Assembly (NCBI GenBank): GCA_038049695.1
Contig: CP142461.1
Span: forward strand, 36,784,501-36,848,500
DNA length: 64,000 bases
Reading direction: 5' to 3'
Source of the DNA: Cinnamomum chago
Taxonomy: Eukaryota > Streptophyta > Magnoliopsida > Laurales > Lauraceae
Every line of letters starts with the position of its first letter. Within the stretch, counting starts at the first letter, position 1. A model generated the notes under the pieces. The model did no database searches and had not been told where the DNA came from. It was given only the letters and a program-made list of their open reading frames with translations. The position numbers were made by a program, and so were the translations under genes. Below are positions 44,600-57,800 of this stretch, piece by piece.

Positions 44600-45780
44600 A
44601 AAACAGTTGTCTGCTAAAGCCACCGAACTTGAGGGTCATTGGATCAAGTGGATAGGATGGTCTAATGGACTTGTAATTTTACATACAGGTAGGTTTGGTA
44701 TAAGGTTCCATCTGAACCTTTTTGACACCCCACACCCCAACCCCAAAAAAAAAATCCACGAACATCGTGGCCTGCAGTTGGCCCCACAAGCACTTTCTTG
44801 TCACTTAAAAGTGATACTTTACTTTGAATTTACTTTACATGTGAATTGCCAAACGGGTCCTAATGACGTCTCTTATGAGTGTTTGGATCTCTGGACTCCT
44901 CTTATGAGGGACTTCATATGGGCCCTCCTTTTTTTGGCACAAGGAACTACCTATGAATACCAGATGTAATAGCTTGAAAATAGATGCTCGATAAGAAAAT
45001 AGAAACAGCAAAAAATTCCTAGTCATAAAAAAAGATTCTTGGATTTTTTTTCATATGGTCCAGTTAGATCAATAATCTTAATTTTTCATCACCAAAATAG
45101 TAGACCCCATTATACAGAATATATATGCTTCAGTGATCTGTGCACAACTCTAGTCTCATACCCAAACAGTCCCTCATTTGTTAATATACTGAATACCTTG
45201 GTATCTCTACCACAAATGGATGGTAGTCCATTATTGGGCGTGGCCTTCCACCTACTACTGCAATATTTTAACTTTCCATACCCACTACAATTTATTTTAA
45301 ACACTCTTTCTAGAAGAAAGCTTAAAGGTTGCAGTCAGAAAACTTAAAATAATTTAGATATCAGGCAATATTCTACCCAACACCCATTGGTGCCCCTTGT
45401 ATATTCAATTAGATTTTCTTTATTTTCATAGTATATACTATCCAGGTATATAATAATAGATTTAGATGGTTGTAGTGTTTAGCTGTTGTCCAAATATACT
45501 CATTGAAAATGCTTAGGATGTGGAAGCCATGTGCACTCCTGACTAGATTTCTACATGAAGGAAGACAATGTTCCCAAATCCAGCTAAAATTGGAATAATT
45601 CTAATAAAATATGAATATTGTTGGTTAAAGAGGACATTGTTATCTTGTACATTATGGTACAATTGCAATCCTGAGTGAAGTTGAGTCCTCAGCAAGAAAG
45701 TGGACCTACATCATTAAACTGCTCCTTTTGAGGGGTAGTTAAGGTTTCCTCTCATATTAGTGTCCATTTGGGAGGAAAAT
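44600..45780. other. No gene seen; AT-rich intergenic DNA
   Basis: Short frames only (longest about 120 codons at 44607-44969), none with recognisable domains. Confidence 0.4.
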
Positions 45781-45784
45781 AAGA

Positions 45785-46438
45785 CTTGGATGCAGGCTCT
45801 CCCAAATGGCTTCCTTATAATTATTCTCCCAGCCTCTCTCAAAGCGTACTTAATAAATTACATTTATTTCTAGCAATATCTTTTACAGTCTCTTTCAAAA
45901 ACCATTCTTGTGAATTTCTTTACAAAAACACTCTTTCTCAATGTGAGCCAACCACTATAAGATTCACATATTAAACAAGCAATTAAGAAATCAAGTAATT
46001 AAAATATATTGTGCATTTTAAATAAGCAAATTCATCAATTAAATAATAAAAGTATCTACCTTTCAAATAAATAACAAAGCAATTAAATATTGATAAAAAA
46101 GATGCTGCACATTTTAAATGAATAACTAAGCAATTATCCCTTTAAAATGTGCAACATATATTTATTATTTGGTCGCTTAATTAATGACTTAATATGTCAA
46201 TTTAATAGTAGACCCAACTCGAAGCAGAGTGGAATTTGACCTAGATTGTGAAAGAATGGTTTTGGAAAGAAATTCGCGGGGATAATTTTGGGAAGAAACT
46301 GTAAAAAGATATTGTTGAATTTAAATGCGATTAATTTGTTAAAGTATGCTTTGAGAGAGAGTTATTATAAAGTGTTGAAATTTCTTCAAAAGAAGGGCTC
46401 TATTTGGGGGACTTCCATTTGAGGCAGCACTCAACTCC
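45785..46438. repeat. Long inverted repeat (foldback element)
   Basis: The left arm, about 45785-45960 ('tctcccaaatgg', 'cctctctcaaagcgtactt', 'aatatcttttacagt', 'gaatttctttacaaaaac'), is inverted in about 46205-46438 (complement 'cctcaaatggaag', 'ctctctcaaagcatacttt', 'aatatctttttacagt', 'gaatttctttccaaaacc'). The AT-rich centre separates them. Long TIRs without coding suggest a nonautonomous MULE-type or foldback element. A TSD was not resolved. Confidence 0.6.
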
Positions 46439-46636
46439 AGGTTATTAGTTTGATGGTGAAATGGAAACAAAGGTTATTCTCTGGCCGTGTGGTCCATATG
46501 AGTAGGGCCTCCTGCCAGACGATGAGCTCAGATATAACATATAAAAATCATAAACCCATAAATATTTTGGCCACAACCATATTATTTTATTCTCCTGAAT
46601 AAAAATTACACGTCCGAGCTGTATATATACCATTAG

Positions 46637-47180
46637 CATGGTTGGAAAACTCTCCAGATTGACTCTTGACTCTACCAAGTCATCTCGTTTTGACAAAGAA
46701 CCGAGTCAAATATAGGGGAAACTCGGCCAAGTCATCTCATTTTAATAGGTTGTTTGCATTTTGAACCATTTGATAAACATATCTAATTTTAAGCAATTAA
46801 TATTTATTTTTAAGTAATTATGTACGAGGTTTGGAGTAAACAATTTAAAAATGATGACTGGAATGTAATTTGAAACTTATATTTGATCCTTTACCTTCGA
46901 TATTTGGACTAACAAATAATGTAATATGCAATATTTTTTGTTTTGCTTTTCTTATTGTAGTATTTTTCTTGCATATATAAAATTACTAGTTTGACTTGAT
47001 TACCATGAATACATGTAAATAAACATGTATTTCTATTTTATAATTAATGGATTCATTTTTAAGTATTTTTTAATTATTTTTTAAAAAACATGACCCTCTC
47101 GAGTCTCCACGTTGACTCTATTCGAGTCAATATTTTTGCATTTTATGAGTCGAGTCCGAGTCACAAGTTTTCCAAACTTG
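46637..47180. mobile_element. Nonautonomous hAT-like element with CATGG-type end
   Basis: Starts CATGGTTGGAAAACT and ends, in complement, CAAGTTTGGAAAACT. Subterminal 'gactc/gagtc' words recur at both ends. The 8-bp flanks accattag (46629-46636) and actgttag (47181-47188) match at 6 of 8 positions. 544 bp, AT-rich, noncoding. Confidence 0.5.
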
Positions 47181-47454
47181 ACTGTTAGGCTTAAATTAAA
47201 GAGGAAAATCCTCTTTAGCATAGTCAAACGTGAAAAAAGAAAGTGTCATTCTCATCTTAGCCTTATCCCAGCAGCTGGTTTCTTATAAAAACTCCTACTT
47301 TTATTTTGTTACTGTATAAAAGCATGATGCCAAAAAAAGTTAGTAATTATTTCCTATAAAACATAATGTGTGCTATTTCCTTCAACAGGAGGTACCTCTC
47401 CGATGAATTGGTACTCATCACACTAATCAAAATAATACTCACTAGAGAATCTAT

Positions 47455-48403
47455 TATACTAAGGGAATGTAGTGTCCCTTAGTATTGTGACACCTGTTTG
47501 CTTGCATGCACATCCACATCAATAGCTCTCTACGTCATCCCCACTCCCCACTCTTCGTAACTGAACCCAACTGAATGGAGCAAACGCAGCAACTTCTTAC
47601 TTCTTACTACTTGCTCTCTCTCTTCTCTACCATCTTATCAAAAGAACGGAAAACGGCGGTTTCGCAAATGCAGCAACTTCTTACTTCTTACTACTTGCCC
47701 ACACTCTTCTCTACCATTTCACCAAAAGAACGGAAAACGGTGGTTTCCTTATGCAAGCGTCTTACATCGAATGTTCTGACATAGGTAAGCTTCTCTGTAT
47801 ATGATAGTAGAATGTTTCATTCTTTCTGTATTCTACTGGATAATTTATGTTGAAATATGTTCATTACTGGGATCTGAGTGTTGTGCTATGCATGCATGTG
47901 TTGGATTGGGCTTGGATAGGAAGGGTAGAGAGAGAGGAGGGAATCAGTCAATGAGAGAGAGAGAGAGAGTGGGGAGAGGGAGAGAGAGAGGGAGAGGCAT
48001 AGCGAGAGAGTGGCAGGGAGAGGGAGAGAGGGAGTGGACAGAGAGAAGGAGTGGGGCGGAGTGAGGGGGAGAGGAGCAGTGGAGAGAGAGAGTGTGAATG
48101 ATGCAGGGAGGTATGGAAATGGAGAGGATGCATTGGCAGGGAGAGGAGGAGGGAAGAGAGGGGGAAGAGAGAAGGTGAAGGGATGCAGGGGTGGAGTGAA
48201 ATGCGGGCTGAGAGAGAGGAGTCACAAAGAGAGAGAGATAGGGAGAGATTGGCAGAAAGAGAGGAAGGAGTCGGCCAATGAGAGAGAGAGAGAGAGTGGG
48301 GCGGAGTGAGGAGAGGAAATGAGAGAGAAAGATGCAGAGAGAGAGAGTGGTAGGGAGAGAGTGGGCAGAGAGAGTGAGTGGGGCGGAGTGAGGGGGAGAG
48401 GAG
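47455..48403. repeat. Polypurine element copy A, head and first GA-rich tract
   Basis: The head (47455-47925) starts 'aagggaatgtagtgtccctt' and contains an 84-bp tandem duplication beginning 'gcagcaacttcttacttctt' (47586 and 47670). It ends with '..ttggataggaagg' before a GA-rich tract. Copy B has the same head at 53310-53453 plus 58781-59090. CTTCTTAC at 47600-47607 is the unoccupied site where copy B carries the hAT. The tract is cut at 48403 by a solo LTR. Ser/Leu/Pro-rich frames on the complement are composition artefacts. Element class not recognised. Confidence 0.65.
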
Positions 48404-51400
48404 TGTAAGACCCCGACCCGAGTGAACCCGATTAGTGCTAATTAAGTTGCGAGTTAGTACTAAGCTTGATTAGTGATTTTGGCTAAGTTGGATTTGGAAT
48501 AGCTTTGATTCTAGTTTTGGGCTTCTGTGAATGCTTTGATAACTAGTGGGGCCCTTTGGGGGTTCCTTTTCAGGACATTGCACATGTTTGGGGATTTATC
48601 GGAGATTTTTGCATTCATGGTTTTAATCCCATTTTATTGCTATTGTTATTTCATTCAACTTTCATGTTGATCCCGTGTTCATTTGAGATCCCGAAACCCG
48701 ATTTCATAGCCTTGAGGGTAAAACAGTCATTTCACACCAAATCTGTACCCAAAACTTGATATTCCCGAAACTCGCGAAACATATACTTTTTGGAAACTAG
48801 ATATTTCGACGATCATTTCTTCCTTCTTCGTCGACTTCGTCCGAGGTACCGAAGTAGATGATTTTAGCCAAACTAGTTCCTTAAGTTGTGGGACCCAACC
48901 TCTCATTGTTAACAAAGGAGACCCTTCCCCTTCTTTTTCCATTTTCATTTTCCAGCACAAGAGAGAGACCTAGGGTTTTCTAGCAACTTTCCTTTCTTCT
49001 TCTTGCTTCTCCTTCTCCAATCCTCACCAATCTTGCACCAACATCTAAATGGAACTCACCAACCTCTTCCTCATCTAGCAAGCTTCACTTTGACACCTTT
49101 TGTAGAAGAATCCATCAACTTTGAGACTCCCTTTGAGATAGCTCTCTTCATTTGAAGGTCATCCAAGTAAGTGTTCTTCTTCATCTTCTAGATTTGTGTT
49201 CCTATAGCCTTAGAGAAGCTCCACCTTTATTATTGAAAGGTTTCCTTGTCATTTCATTGTTTGACCCATTTTAGAGTTTGTTTTGGGGGTTTTTGATGGT
49301 AGCTTGGAAGTGAGCTTAAGAAGTGAGTAGATGCTTGATTTTGGCTAGCTTGGACTTGAGGCAAGTGAATGATGAAGTGTTTTAAGTTTTAAATGGTTTG
49401 GTGAAGCATTTATGGATTTTCATGCTTTCATTAATGTGTTTATGGTTGAAATAAATGCCCTTTTTGCACCTTGATAGTCTCATTTAATGTTTTGTAAACA
49501 TGTTGGTTTAGCATTTATTGTCTTTTGGATATATCCTATATGAATGGTTGTGAAATGGTTTCCTTCCTCTTTCCTTAGTATTGGACTTGATATGGAAGAA
49601 GTGATAGAGTGAAAACATGATGGGGTTTTGAAGAAGTGTAGATAGAGGCATTGGAGGAGCTCTTAGCTCAGTCATATTGCAGGGACCAAGTGGAAGTGGG
49701 GAGAATGTTTTTGAGGAGGAGAAAGGGCTCAAATCTGAACACAGTGGGTGTTTCCCGCACCTGGCGGTCAGCCTGCGGTCACCCGGCGGCTAGCCGCCTG
49801 GTGATTGGCGGCTAACCGCCAGCTAGCCGAAATGTCACGGTTGCTTTTCCAGAGAGCACACTTCTCCACCTGAAAACTCGGTCAGCTCCACGGTTAGCCA
49901 GCGGCTAGCCGCCGAACACATCGGCGGCTAACTGCCAGCCAACCGCACTTGGCGGTTAGCTTTCCAGTAAGCTGCATTTCTGCAGCCCAACCGCGGTCAG
50001 CAAGCGGCGGCTAACCGCCAGGTAACTGAAATTCCCCAGGTTTCGAAAAGCTCCTCGCTCGAACGAGCGATGAGCTTTGTCGATCGTTCGAGTGATGAGC
50101 TTTGTCGATCAAAGGAGATTCACTAGGCATTATGTGAGGCCATTCGAGAAAGAAACCATATCACGAGGATGTCATTCGAAGTTTGAAAATTTAAAGTGAA
50201 TAAGGAGCCCGGAATGTCTTCAAACTCAAGGAGTACCAAGTTATTATTACAATCGACATACGGGACCCCTATTCACCTTAAACAAAACTTGAAACCAGTA
50301 CTTTTACAGAAATTGTTATAGTTCGTTGTTTCACTTCATTCCAAGATTTGTATTATATGAATTGTTTGTCCCGAAAGCATGATAGTTACACTAGTAACAA
50401 CTAATTATCCCGAAATGTATTGCCCGACATGAAATGACAGTGTGCCCTTGAGCACCCCCGTCTTGCTCGTTTATTTATTGTACTTATTTTACTTGCATAT
50501 GTCCCGATTTGTTATTTGACCTATGAGTCGGCATCACTAAGCTTGGATACCTTGTCGGTTTGATCCACCGACTTGGAGATCCCTCTCCCGTCCCGCCAAC
50601 TGCAGTTTGGATCCCGATACTCGGTCTAATACCGTGGTCCCGTCCCGATACCCAGTTCGCTACCGTGGTCCCGTCCCGTATATTTATATTGTATATATGA
50701 TTTGCGTTGATTCTCCTCACCTTGTGTGACTGAGATCAACATCCCGTGATACTGTTGTCACTTTAGTGACAGAGGACTTAGCTTTATGTGATTGCCATCT
50801 CGTGAGTTCCCGATCCCTTGGTTACCTCATATGTTTTATCTTGTTTACATATTTTCTAGCAAATGGTTTATCTATTTTGTGAGAGTTCTTGTTTAAACAG
50901 ATTTCCTTGCTTTTCGAGATATTTCATCTATTATAGGTTGTTGTATCTTTTCACTCTCTTGCCAGACCGTCGTGTCTGATACATTTGCTTTGGTACTCAG
51001 GTCCCGTTGCCGGTTTCCTTGAGGAGGAGCCAGAGGAGGCGGTAGGTGAGCCGCAACCTCTAGTTGAGTGGTGCGCTGACGATGTCATGTAGACATCAGA
51101 CTGCTATGAGAAGCATAACATTTTGGGAGAACTAATTAACCATTCTTTTGGGCTATTGTTTTGTTCATATTGGCCTATGTTGGCCTCTATTCTTGGAAAT
51201 GTAACTAAATGATATTTTGTCTAACTTTAACAACTTTTGGGAAACATGCTATAGATCGTTGCTCATTCTGATACAGTTTTGATATTTGATGTTAAGGCTT
51301 GCATGATTAGAGATAGTCTACTATTTGATTTGCTACACGCTTCCGCACTCAAAAGAAATATTCATGCAAGGTTGTGATATCCTCACCGCGGACACCTGTG

Positions 51401-51504
51401 GGAAATTAAATAAATTGTATCTTCTTGATGTAGATAATCATCATTAATCATTGTTCATTACCGTCCCGATCCCGGATTGGGATTCCCGGTCCGGGGTCGC
51501 GACA
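48404..51504 (+). mobile_element. Solo LTR, 3.1 kb, Ty3/gypsy (Tekay/Del-like)
   Basis: Starts TGTAAGACCCCGACCC and ends GGTCCGGGGTCGCGACA. A perfect 5-bp TSD AGGAG lies at 48399-48403 and 51505-51509, and the empty site is preserved in copy B (59558-59562). No second LTR or internal domain is present. Leader-like CT-rich sequence after about 48970 indicates + orientation. The LTR length and end sequences fit chromovirus Tekay/Del LTRs; the family call is tentative. It contains a cluster of GGCGGCTAGCCGCC-type palindromes at 49755-50025. Confidence 0.85.
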
Positions 51505-52890
51505 AGGAGCAATGGAGAGAGAGAGAGAAGGGGCAAAGAGAGAGAGAATGGCAGAGAGAGAGAGGAGGGAGTCGGGCAATGAGAGGGAGAGGGTGGGGCG
51601 GAGCGAGGAGAGGAAGTGAGAGAGAGAGAGGTAGACAGAGAAAGTGGAAGGGAGATGGAGAGAGTGAGTGGGGCGTAGTGAGGGGGAGAGCAGTAGTGGA
51701 GAGAGAGAGGGGGGGATGATGCAGGGAGGCAGGGAAGTGGAGAGGGTGCATTGGTAGGGAGAGAATGAGAGAAGAGAGGTGGAAGAGGGTAGATGAAGGG
51801 GTGCAGGGGTGGAGCGCAGGTCTGGGTTTGTGGTAGCAAGTGGGTTATGTGCAGTGAAGAATAATAAGGAGGGAGAGAAAGAAGAGAAGAAGAGAGGGGT
51901 GCGCAATGCAGGGAAAGGGGAAGAAGAGAGGGAGAGAGGAAGGAAAGAAAGAGAAAGAGATGGGTTCGGTGGGGGGCTGTGACGGTGGAATGCATCTGTG
52001 AAGGAGGAGGGAGATAGAAGGAGAGAAAGAAAGAAGAGACGGAAGAAAGAAAGAAGAAGAGAAGAAGGTGTGACAATGGAATGCATCTGTGAAGGAGGAG
52101 GGAGATAGAAGGAGAGAAAGAAATAAGAGAAGGAAGAAAGAAAAAAGAAGAGAAGGAGGAAGACGGTTGCTCGGTTTGTGGAGGGAGAGATAGAGAGTGG
52201 GCAGAGAGCGTGAGTGTGCGTAGTGCAAGGAAAGGGGAAAAAGAGAGGGAGAGAGGAAAGAAAGAAAGATAAAGAGTTGGGTTCGTGGGGAAGGGGGGCG
52301 ATGTGAGGGTGGAACGCAACAGTGAAGGAGGGAGATAGAAGGAGAGAGAAAGATGAGAAGGAAGAAAGAAAAAAGAAGAGAAGAAGATTGCTCGATTTGT
52401 GAAGGGAGAGAGAGAGAGAGGGAGAGGGGGGGAGGAAAATGGCAGGGAGGCAAGGAATTGGAGAGCAAGAGAGGGAGAGAAGAAAGAGAGTAGGAGAAAG
52501 AGATGGGTCCAAAGGAAGAGAGGAAGAGTCGGGCGGAGTGAGTAGAGGAACTGAGAGAGAAAGAGAGAAAGAGTGGCAGAGAGAGAGTGGTAGGGAGGGA
52601 GATAGAGAGTGGGTAGAGAGAGTGAGTGGGGTGCAGCGATGGGGAGAGCAGCCGTGGAGAGAGAAAGAGGGGGGGGGGGAGGAAAACGGCAGTGAGGTAG
52701 GGAATTGGAGAGGAAGAGAGGGAGAGAAGAAAGAGAGAAAAAGAAAGAGAAAGAGATGGGTCCAGGGTGGAACCACGATATTCACCAATGGGAAATGGAG
52801 GAAGAGAGGGTGGGGCCCACCCATAAGCCAAAAGTGTGGGGGGGGGGGGGGGGGGGGTGGGGGGACCATCTGATTACAAGTAATTAGGAT
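51505..52890. repeat. Polypurine element copy A, second GA-rich tract
   Basis: About 1.35 kb in which the + strand is overwhelmingly A/G. It includes imperfect tandem units starting 'ggaatgcatctgtgaaggag' (51991 and 52079, period about 89 bp). It ends in a 20-nt G run (52838-52857). It aligns with 59560-60569 of copy B. Complement frames of up to 484 codons are Ser/Leu/Pro low-complexity artefacts, open in several frames at once. Confidence 0.7.
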
Positions 52891-53305
52891 GATGTCTATC
52901 ACTTACGATGACCGTCGATTTAATAAGGCCCACCAAGGATGAGGAATCGCAGCCATCAGATCCAATGAAACCCCTTTGATTTTGGTTGTATGAATTGATT
53001 TTATGTGAATGCTCGGGTGTGAATTAATATAGTGATGATTGTACATGGTTGTCTTTGAATTTGATTTTAGAAAAACCATTTTTCAATTTTTAAAGATATG
53101 GAAATCAAAGGTGGGCCCTGTCGGCCAAACATATTTTAGGGGAGGAATAGAATTCTGATGGTCAATAAAGATTTGTTGATTACAAGTATTGATGAGCATC
53201 TGATTACAAGAATTTGTTCAAATATATGAGGCCCCACTGATAATCAATCACAATCAAAGGGGGTACTCATCCATCTTGATCTAAGTACTTATGCACTACT
53301 GATTC
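52891..53305. other. No gene seen between polypurine copies A and B
   Basis: Ordinary AT-rich sequence with no coding features. It separates the G-run end of copy A from the head of copy B. Confidence 0.4.
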
Positions 53306-53309
53306 TATT

Positions 53310-53461
53310 ATAATAAGGGAATGTAGTGTCCCTTAGTATTGTGACATCTATTTGCTTGCATGCACATCCACGTCAACAACTCTCTACGTCATCCCCACTC
53401 CCCACTCTTCGTAACTGAACTCAACTGAATGGAGCAAATGCAGCAACTTCTTACTTCTTAC
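53310..53461. repeat. Polypurine element copy B, head (left of hAT insertion)
   Basis: Nearly identical to 47455-47607: 'aagggaatgtagtgtccctt', 'ttgcttgcatgcacatcc', 'actctctacgtcatcccc'-like words. It ends in the hAT TSD CTTCTTAC (53454-53461). The sequence resumes at 58773. Confidence 0.75.
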
Positions 53462-53762
53462 CATGGATGAAAAAATCGGCCGAGACCGGTCCGATATCTC
53501 GTGCAGATATCGGACTCGGCCCCATTTCGTCAAAATCTCGGCCGAGATATTGATTATATCGGTCATTTTTTCATCTTGGTCGAGATATCGGCCGAGATGA
53601 ATATAAAGGACTTCAAACCCTCTTTTTTTTTTTTTATTCTTCTCCCATCTTCATCTTCTTCTCCTCTCTTCTCAAAGCCCCAACTACCCATAGCAGCAGC
53701 CACCTTCTCTCTTCCATATTTCCAAATCTCACTTATATTTTTTGAAGAAAATATTATCTAAG

Positions 53763-53794
53763 GTAAGAGGAAATCAACTTAAAGCATATTATGT

Positions 53795-53843
<49 letters not shown>

Positions 53844-54846
53844 GATGAAGCATAGAGGTATGTAACTTACTCACTTGTGTAATTGTGTTGTTTTCTTCAT
53901 TTAGAAGTTAGATTTATATACTTTCATGCTAGATCTACTCATACACATGATTTTGAACTTTTTTTTTAATTTTTTTTATTTTCGGATTTTTTAATATTTG
54001 AATTATAATATATCATTTTTTGGGGATTTCATCATAAATATGTTGTTTTAATGATTCATGATCATTGTATGGTGTGTAAATGATAGATCTACATACTTTT
54101 ATGTTAGATCTATATATTTAGGATTTTGAAAATGATTTTATTAATTTTTTTTTTCAAAAATTAATTGTTGTTACTTGTTACTTTGTTAGGATATTTGTGA
54201 AACCAAAGGCTTATTAATTGTGTGTAGATGATAGATCTACATCTACTCATAGTCATAAACATGATTTAGATTTTTATTTTAATTATTTTATTTTCGGATT
54301 TTTTAATATTTGAATTATAATATATCATTTTTTGGGGATTTCATCATAAATATGTTCTTTTAATGATTCATGATCATTGTATGGTGTGTAAATGATAGAT
54401 CTACATACTTTTATGTTAGATCTATCTATTTAGGATTTTGAAAATGATTTTATTAATTTTTGTTTTCCAAAAATTAATTGTTGTTACTTGTTAGGATATT
54501 TGTGAAACCAAAGGCTTATTAATAGTGTGTAGATGATAGATCTACATCTACTCATAGTCATAAACATGATTTAGATTTTTATTTTAATTATTTTATTTTC
54601 GGATTTTTTAATATTTGAATTATAATATATCATTTTTTGGGGATTTCATCATAAATATGTTCTTTTAATGATTCATGATCATTGTATGGTGTGTAAATGA
54701 TAGATCTACATACTTTTATGTTAGATCTATATATTTAGGATATTGAAAATGATTTTATTAAATCTTGACTTTTCCAAAAAATAATTGTTCTTAAGAGTAT
54801 TAGTGTATTACTATTGCTGTATTGCATGAATTTCTTATTTTATAGG
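53763..54846 (+). repeat. Predicted 5' leader intron of the hAT, with 44-nt T run and triplicated unit
   Basis: Donor AG|GTAAGA at 53763 and acceptor TTTATAG at about 54846, seven bases before the start codon. It contains a T run (53796-53839) and about 2.6 copies of a 305-312-bp tandem unit (landmark 'ttcggattttttaatatttg' at 53981, 54293 and 54598). The copies differ by a few small indels. The splice prediction is from consensus only; the tandem repeat is directly visible. Confidence 0.6.
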
Positions 54847-54852
54847 AACAAG

Positions 54853-57800
54853 ATGGTGCGTTCAATAGATCCGGCATGGAACCATGGTGAACCAGCTGGA
54901 AGCAAAAGTAGAGTGAAATGTAATTATTGTGGAAGAGTGTTCAATGGCGGGATTACTCGATTGAAACAACATTTGGGGCATGTAACAGGACAGGTGATAA
55001 ACTGTCATAAAGTGCCACCAAATGTAACTGCTGAAATGAGGGAGCTCCTAAATGCATCATAAAAAAAAAAAAGAGTTACAACAAAAAAGAAGAACTGAGG
55101 AATTTGATGCATGTAGAGAAGAAGTATTCAGTTCCTCCGATGATGATGACGATGAAGACCCTGAAATGAGGAAGGCTAGGAGAGAAAGTGTTAGGTCACT
55201 TCAGGAGGAGGAAGAGAGAAGAAGAATGCAATATGAAGCAGCCTCTAAAGGTGGCCAATATGAGCAGGGTGGGTCATCCGAACCTGGGGGAGCAAGTTTG
55301 CGTCGGGCATTTAGTCAAAAACAACCCCGTCGAGATCCAAACATTGAGGAGATTGAAAGAACTCCTACACGTGCACCTCAGCAAGTGGGGTCAACTGACC
55401 CATATTCTTATAGAAAACCAACATCAAAGCAGCCCAGCATTATGAAAGCATTAACGGGTAGGCTTGGTAAAGCAAGAGAACATCTAGTGAGAGCCGCTGG
55501 GAAGTTTTTTTTGGACGGAGGCATTCCTCCCAACAAGGCATCATCTCCTTATTTCACCACCATGTTAGATGCAGCTGCAGAACATGGTCCAGGTATAAAG
55601 GCACCTACCCCTTATGAGATTGGGCATGTATGTGTTGAGAAAGAGTATGAAGAGTTGCAGGCTTGGGTGCAAACTTTCAAATGGGCATGGAAGGAAAGAG
55701 GTTGTACACTAATGTGCGATGGGTGGACGACCATCACACACGGTCATCTCTTGAATTTTCTAGTCTACTCGTCTATGGGCACGGTGTTTATCAAATCAGT
55801 TGATGCAACTGATTACATTCAAGATGCAAAATATATTAATAAGTTATTGAATGAGGTGATTGAAGAAGTTGGGGCAGATTGTGTAGTTCAGGTTGTTACC
55901 GACAATGCTGCAAACATGAAGGCTGCAGGAACGATGCTTATGAAACAAAGGCCAAGGATTTTTTGGTCTCCATGTGCAGCACATTGCTTGGATTTAATGC
56001 TTGAAGATATTGCAAAAGGAAAAGTCATGAAGTTTGTGATTGGTAAGATAAAGAAGATCACCAATTTTTTTTATCAATCATATAGACTCATTTCCATGAT
56101 GAAAATGCATACAGACAACCATGAATTACTACGGCCTGGCATCACTAGATTTGCCACCCACTTCATTGCTATCGAAAGTGTTTACAAGTATAGAGAAGGA
56201 CTTCTCCGATTGATAAAATCAAATGAATTCATGAATTCAAAATGGGGAAAAAGGCCAAGTCCCATTGCTGTTGAAGTATGTAAAACAATTGAGTCCAACA
56301 AGTTTTGGCCTCATGTGAAGGGTGTTTTAAATGTTTTTGAACCCCTAATAAATGTTCTTCGATTGGTTGATGGCGATGATAAGCCAACAATGGGCTTCTT
56401 ACATGAGGCCATGGAGAGATCAAAGCTGGCTATTCAAGGAGATTGTAAATATTACAAAAAGTTTTGGAAGATCATCGACGATCGATGGGGACGACAATTA
56501 AAACATGATTTACACATTGCCGGTAAGTGAAGAATATCCTTTAAGTCTTTAACACTTGAATTGTTGTATTCAACTCTCCATTCTCTCCTCAGTCCTCAGT
56601 CCTCACTACATTAATTTATCAATGACTAAAATTCATTGGTTTTACTGTTACAGGATACTTCTTTAATCCCCAATTCACGGATGGACACATATCTAATGAA
56701 ATCCGTTTGGGACTAAAAAATGTAATTGAAAGATTGGCAGAGAGTACAGATGAAGCAATTTGGGCTACTAATCAGGTAGGAATGTAGGATAATTAAGGAA
56801 AAAAGTATATAACATTGTAATTTCTCTAATTTATTTTTCTATGTTAATATCTTTAGATTGACATATACAATGTACGGGCTGGAAGCTTTGGAACGACGAC
56901 TGCACGGAGAGCTGTGACACAGACCTATCCTGGTATTGATTGTAATGTCATCTCTATATTATTTAAGGACTTATTATTTTTTTATTGACTTTAATATCAT
57001 TTCTATTTTTTTCAGCTGAATGGTGGTTGAATTATGGAGAGAGTGCTCCTGCACTAAGGACGATTGCTATTAAAGTCCTTAGTCAAACTACATTGTCTTC
57101 CAATTGTGAAAGAAACTGGAGCACATTCTCATTTATCCACACAAGACCAAGAAATAGATTGACAATGCAAAAGCTAAATAAATTGGTCTACATTCACTAC
57201 AACCTCAAACTCCGGAGTAGAAATAGAAGGAGAAGACAGTTTGAGGATCACCGGGATTATTTCTGTCCAATTAATTTGGACTATATCTTTTCAGAAGAGG
57301 GTACTGTGTTAGGTCAATGGTTGGAGGAACAAGAAGAACCGGTGTTAGACCAAGACCCAGAGTTTGAGCAGTTGATAGAGGAATTGACTGGGGAAAGGCC
57401 TGAGCCAGTGAGGGCTGCAGAAAGGATAGAAGAAATAAACTTGACAATGCAGCAGGGGCGTGCACCTAATACAAGTGAGCCAAGGGGAAAGGAGGTGGAT
57501 GAAGAGAGTGAGTCAAGTATTTCTACTTCTTCATCATCAGCAGGAATTCCGCCTGACTCTCCCGGGGATGAGGGTCATTATAGAGATGATGAGCCTGTCA
57601 CTTATGAGACAGTTGAGCATTTTCCTCATGCTACTAAGTTAGATCCTCGCCGTGGCTATGTCAGACATGTTGGACAGACTGAGGCAGGGGGTAGTAGTAG
57701 CGCCGGCGCCGCTACTCATGGTCATCATGGAAGTTATGTTGGCCAAGGTGCCATGTATGGACAACATGGGGGTTATGTTGGCCAACAAGGTGCCATGTAT

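Noticed and set aside
46840..47080. AT-rich stretch considered as a LINE or SINE tail
   Set aside because: No reverse-transcriptase motifs, no A/B boxes and no poly-A end. It is the interior of the small hAT-like element.
52838..52857. 20-nt G run considered as a G-quadruplex regulatory element
   Set aside because: A homopolymer at the edge of a low-complexity tract with no gene nearby; it may be length-unstable or an assembly artefact.
51444..52902. Long minus-strand open frames (up to 484 codons) rich in Ser, Leu and Pro; similar ones at 59031-60362
   Set aside because: They cover polypurine tracts, are open in two or three frames at once, are low complexity throughout and have no domain. 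Absence of stops follows from base composition.
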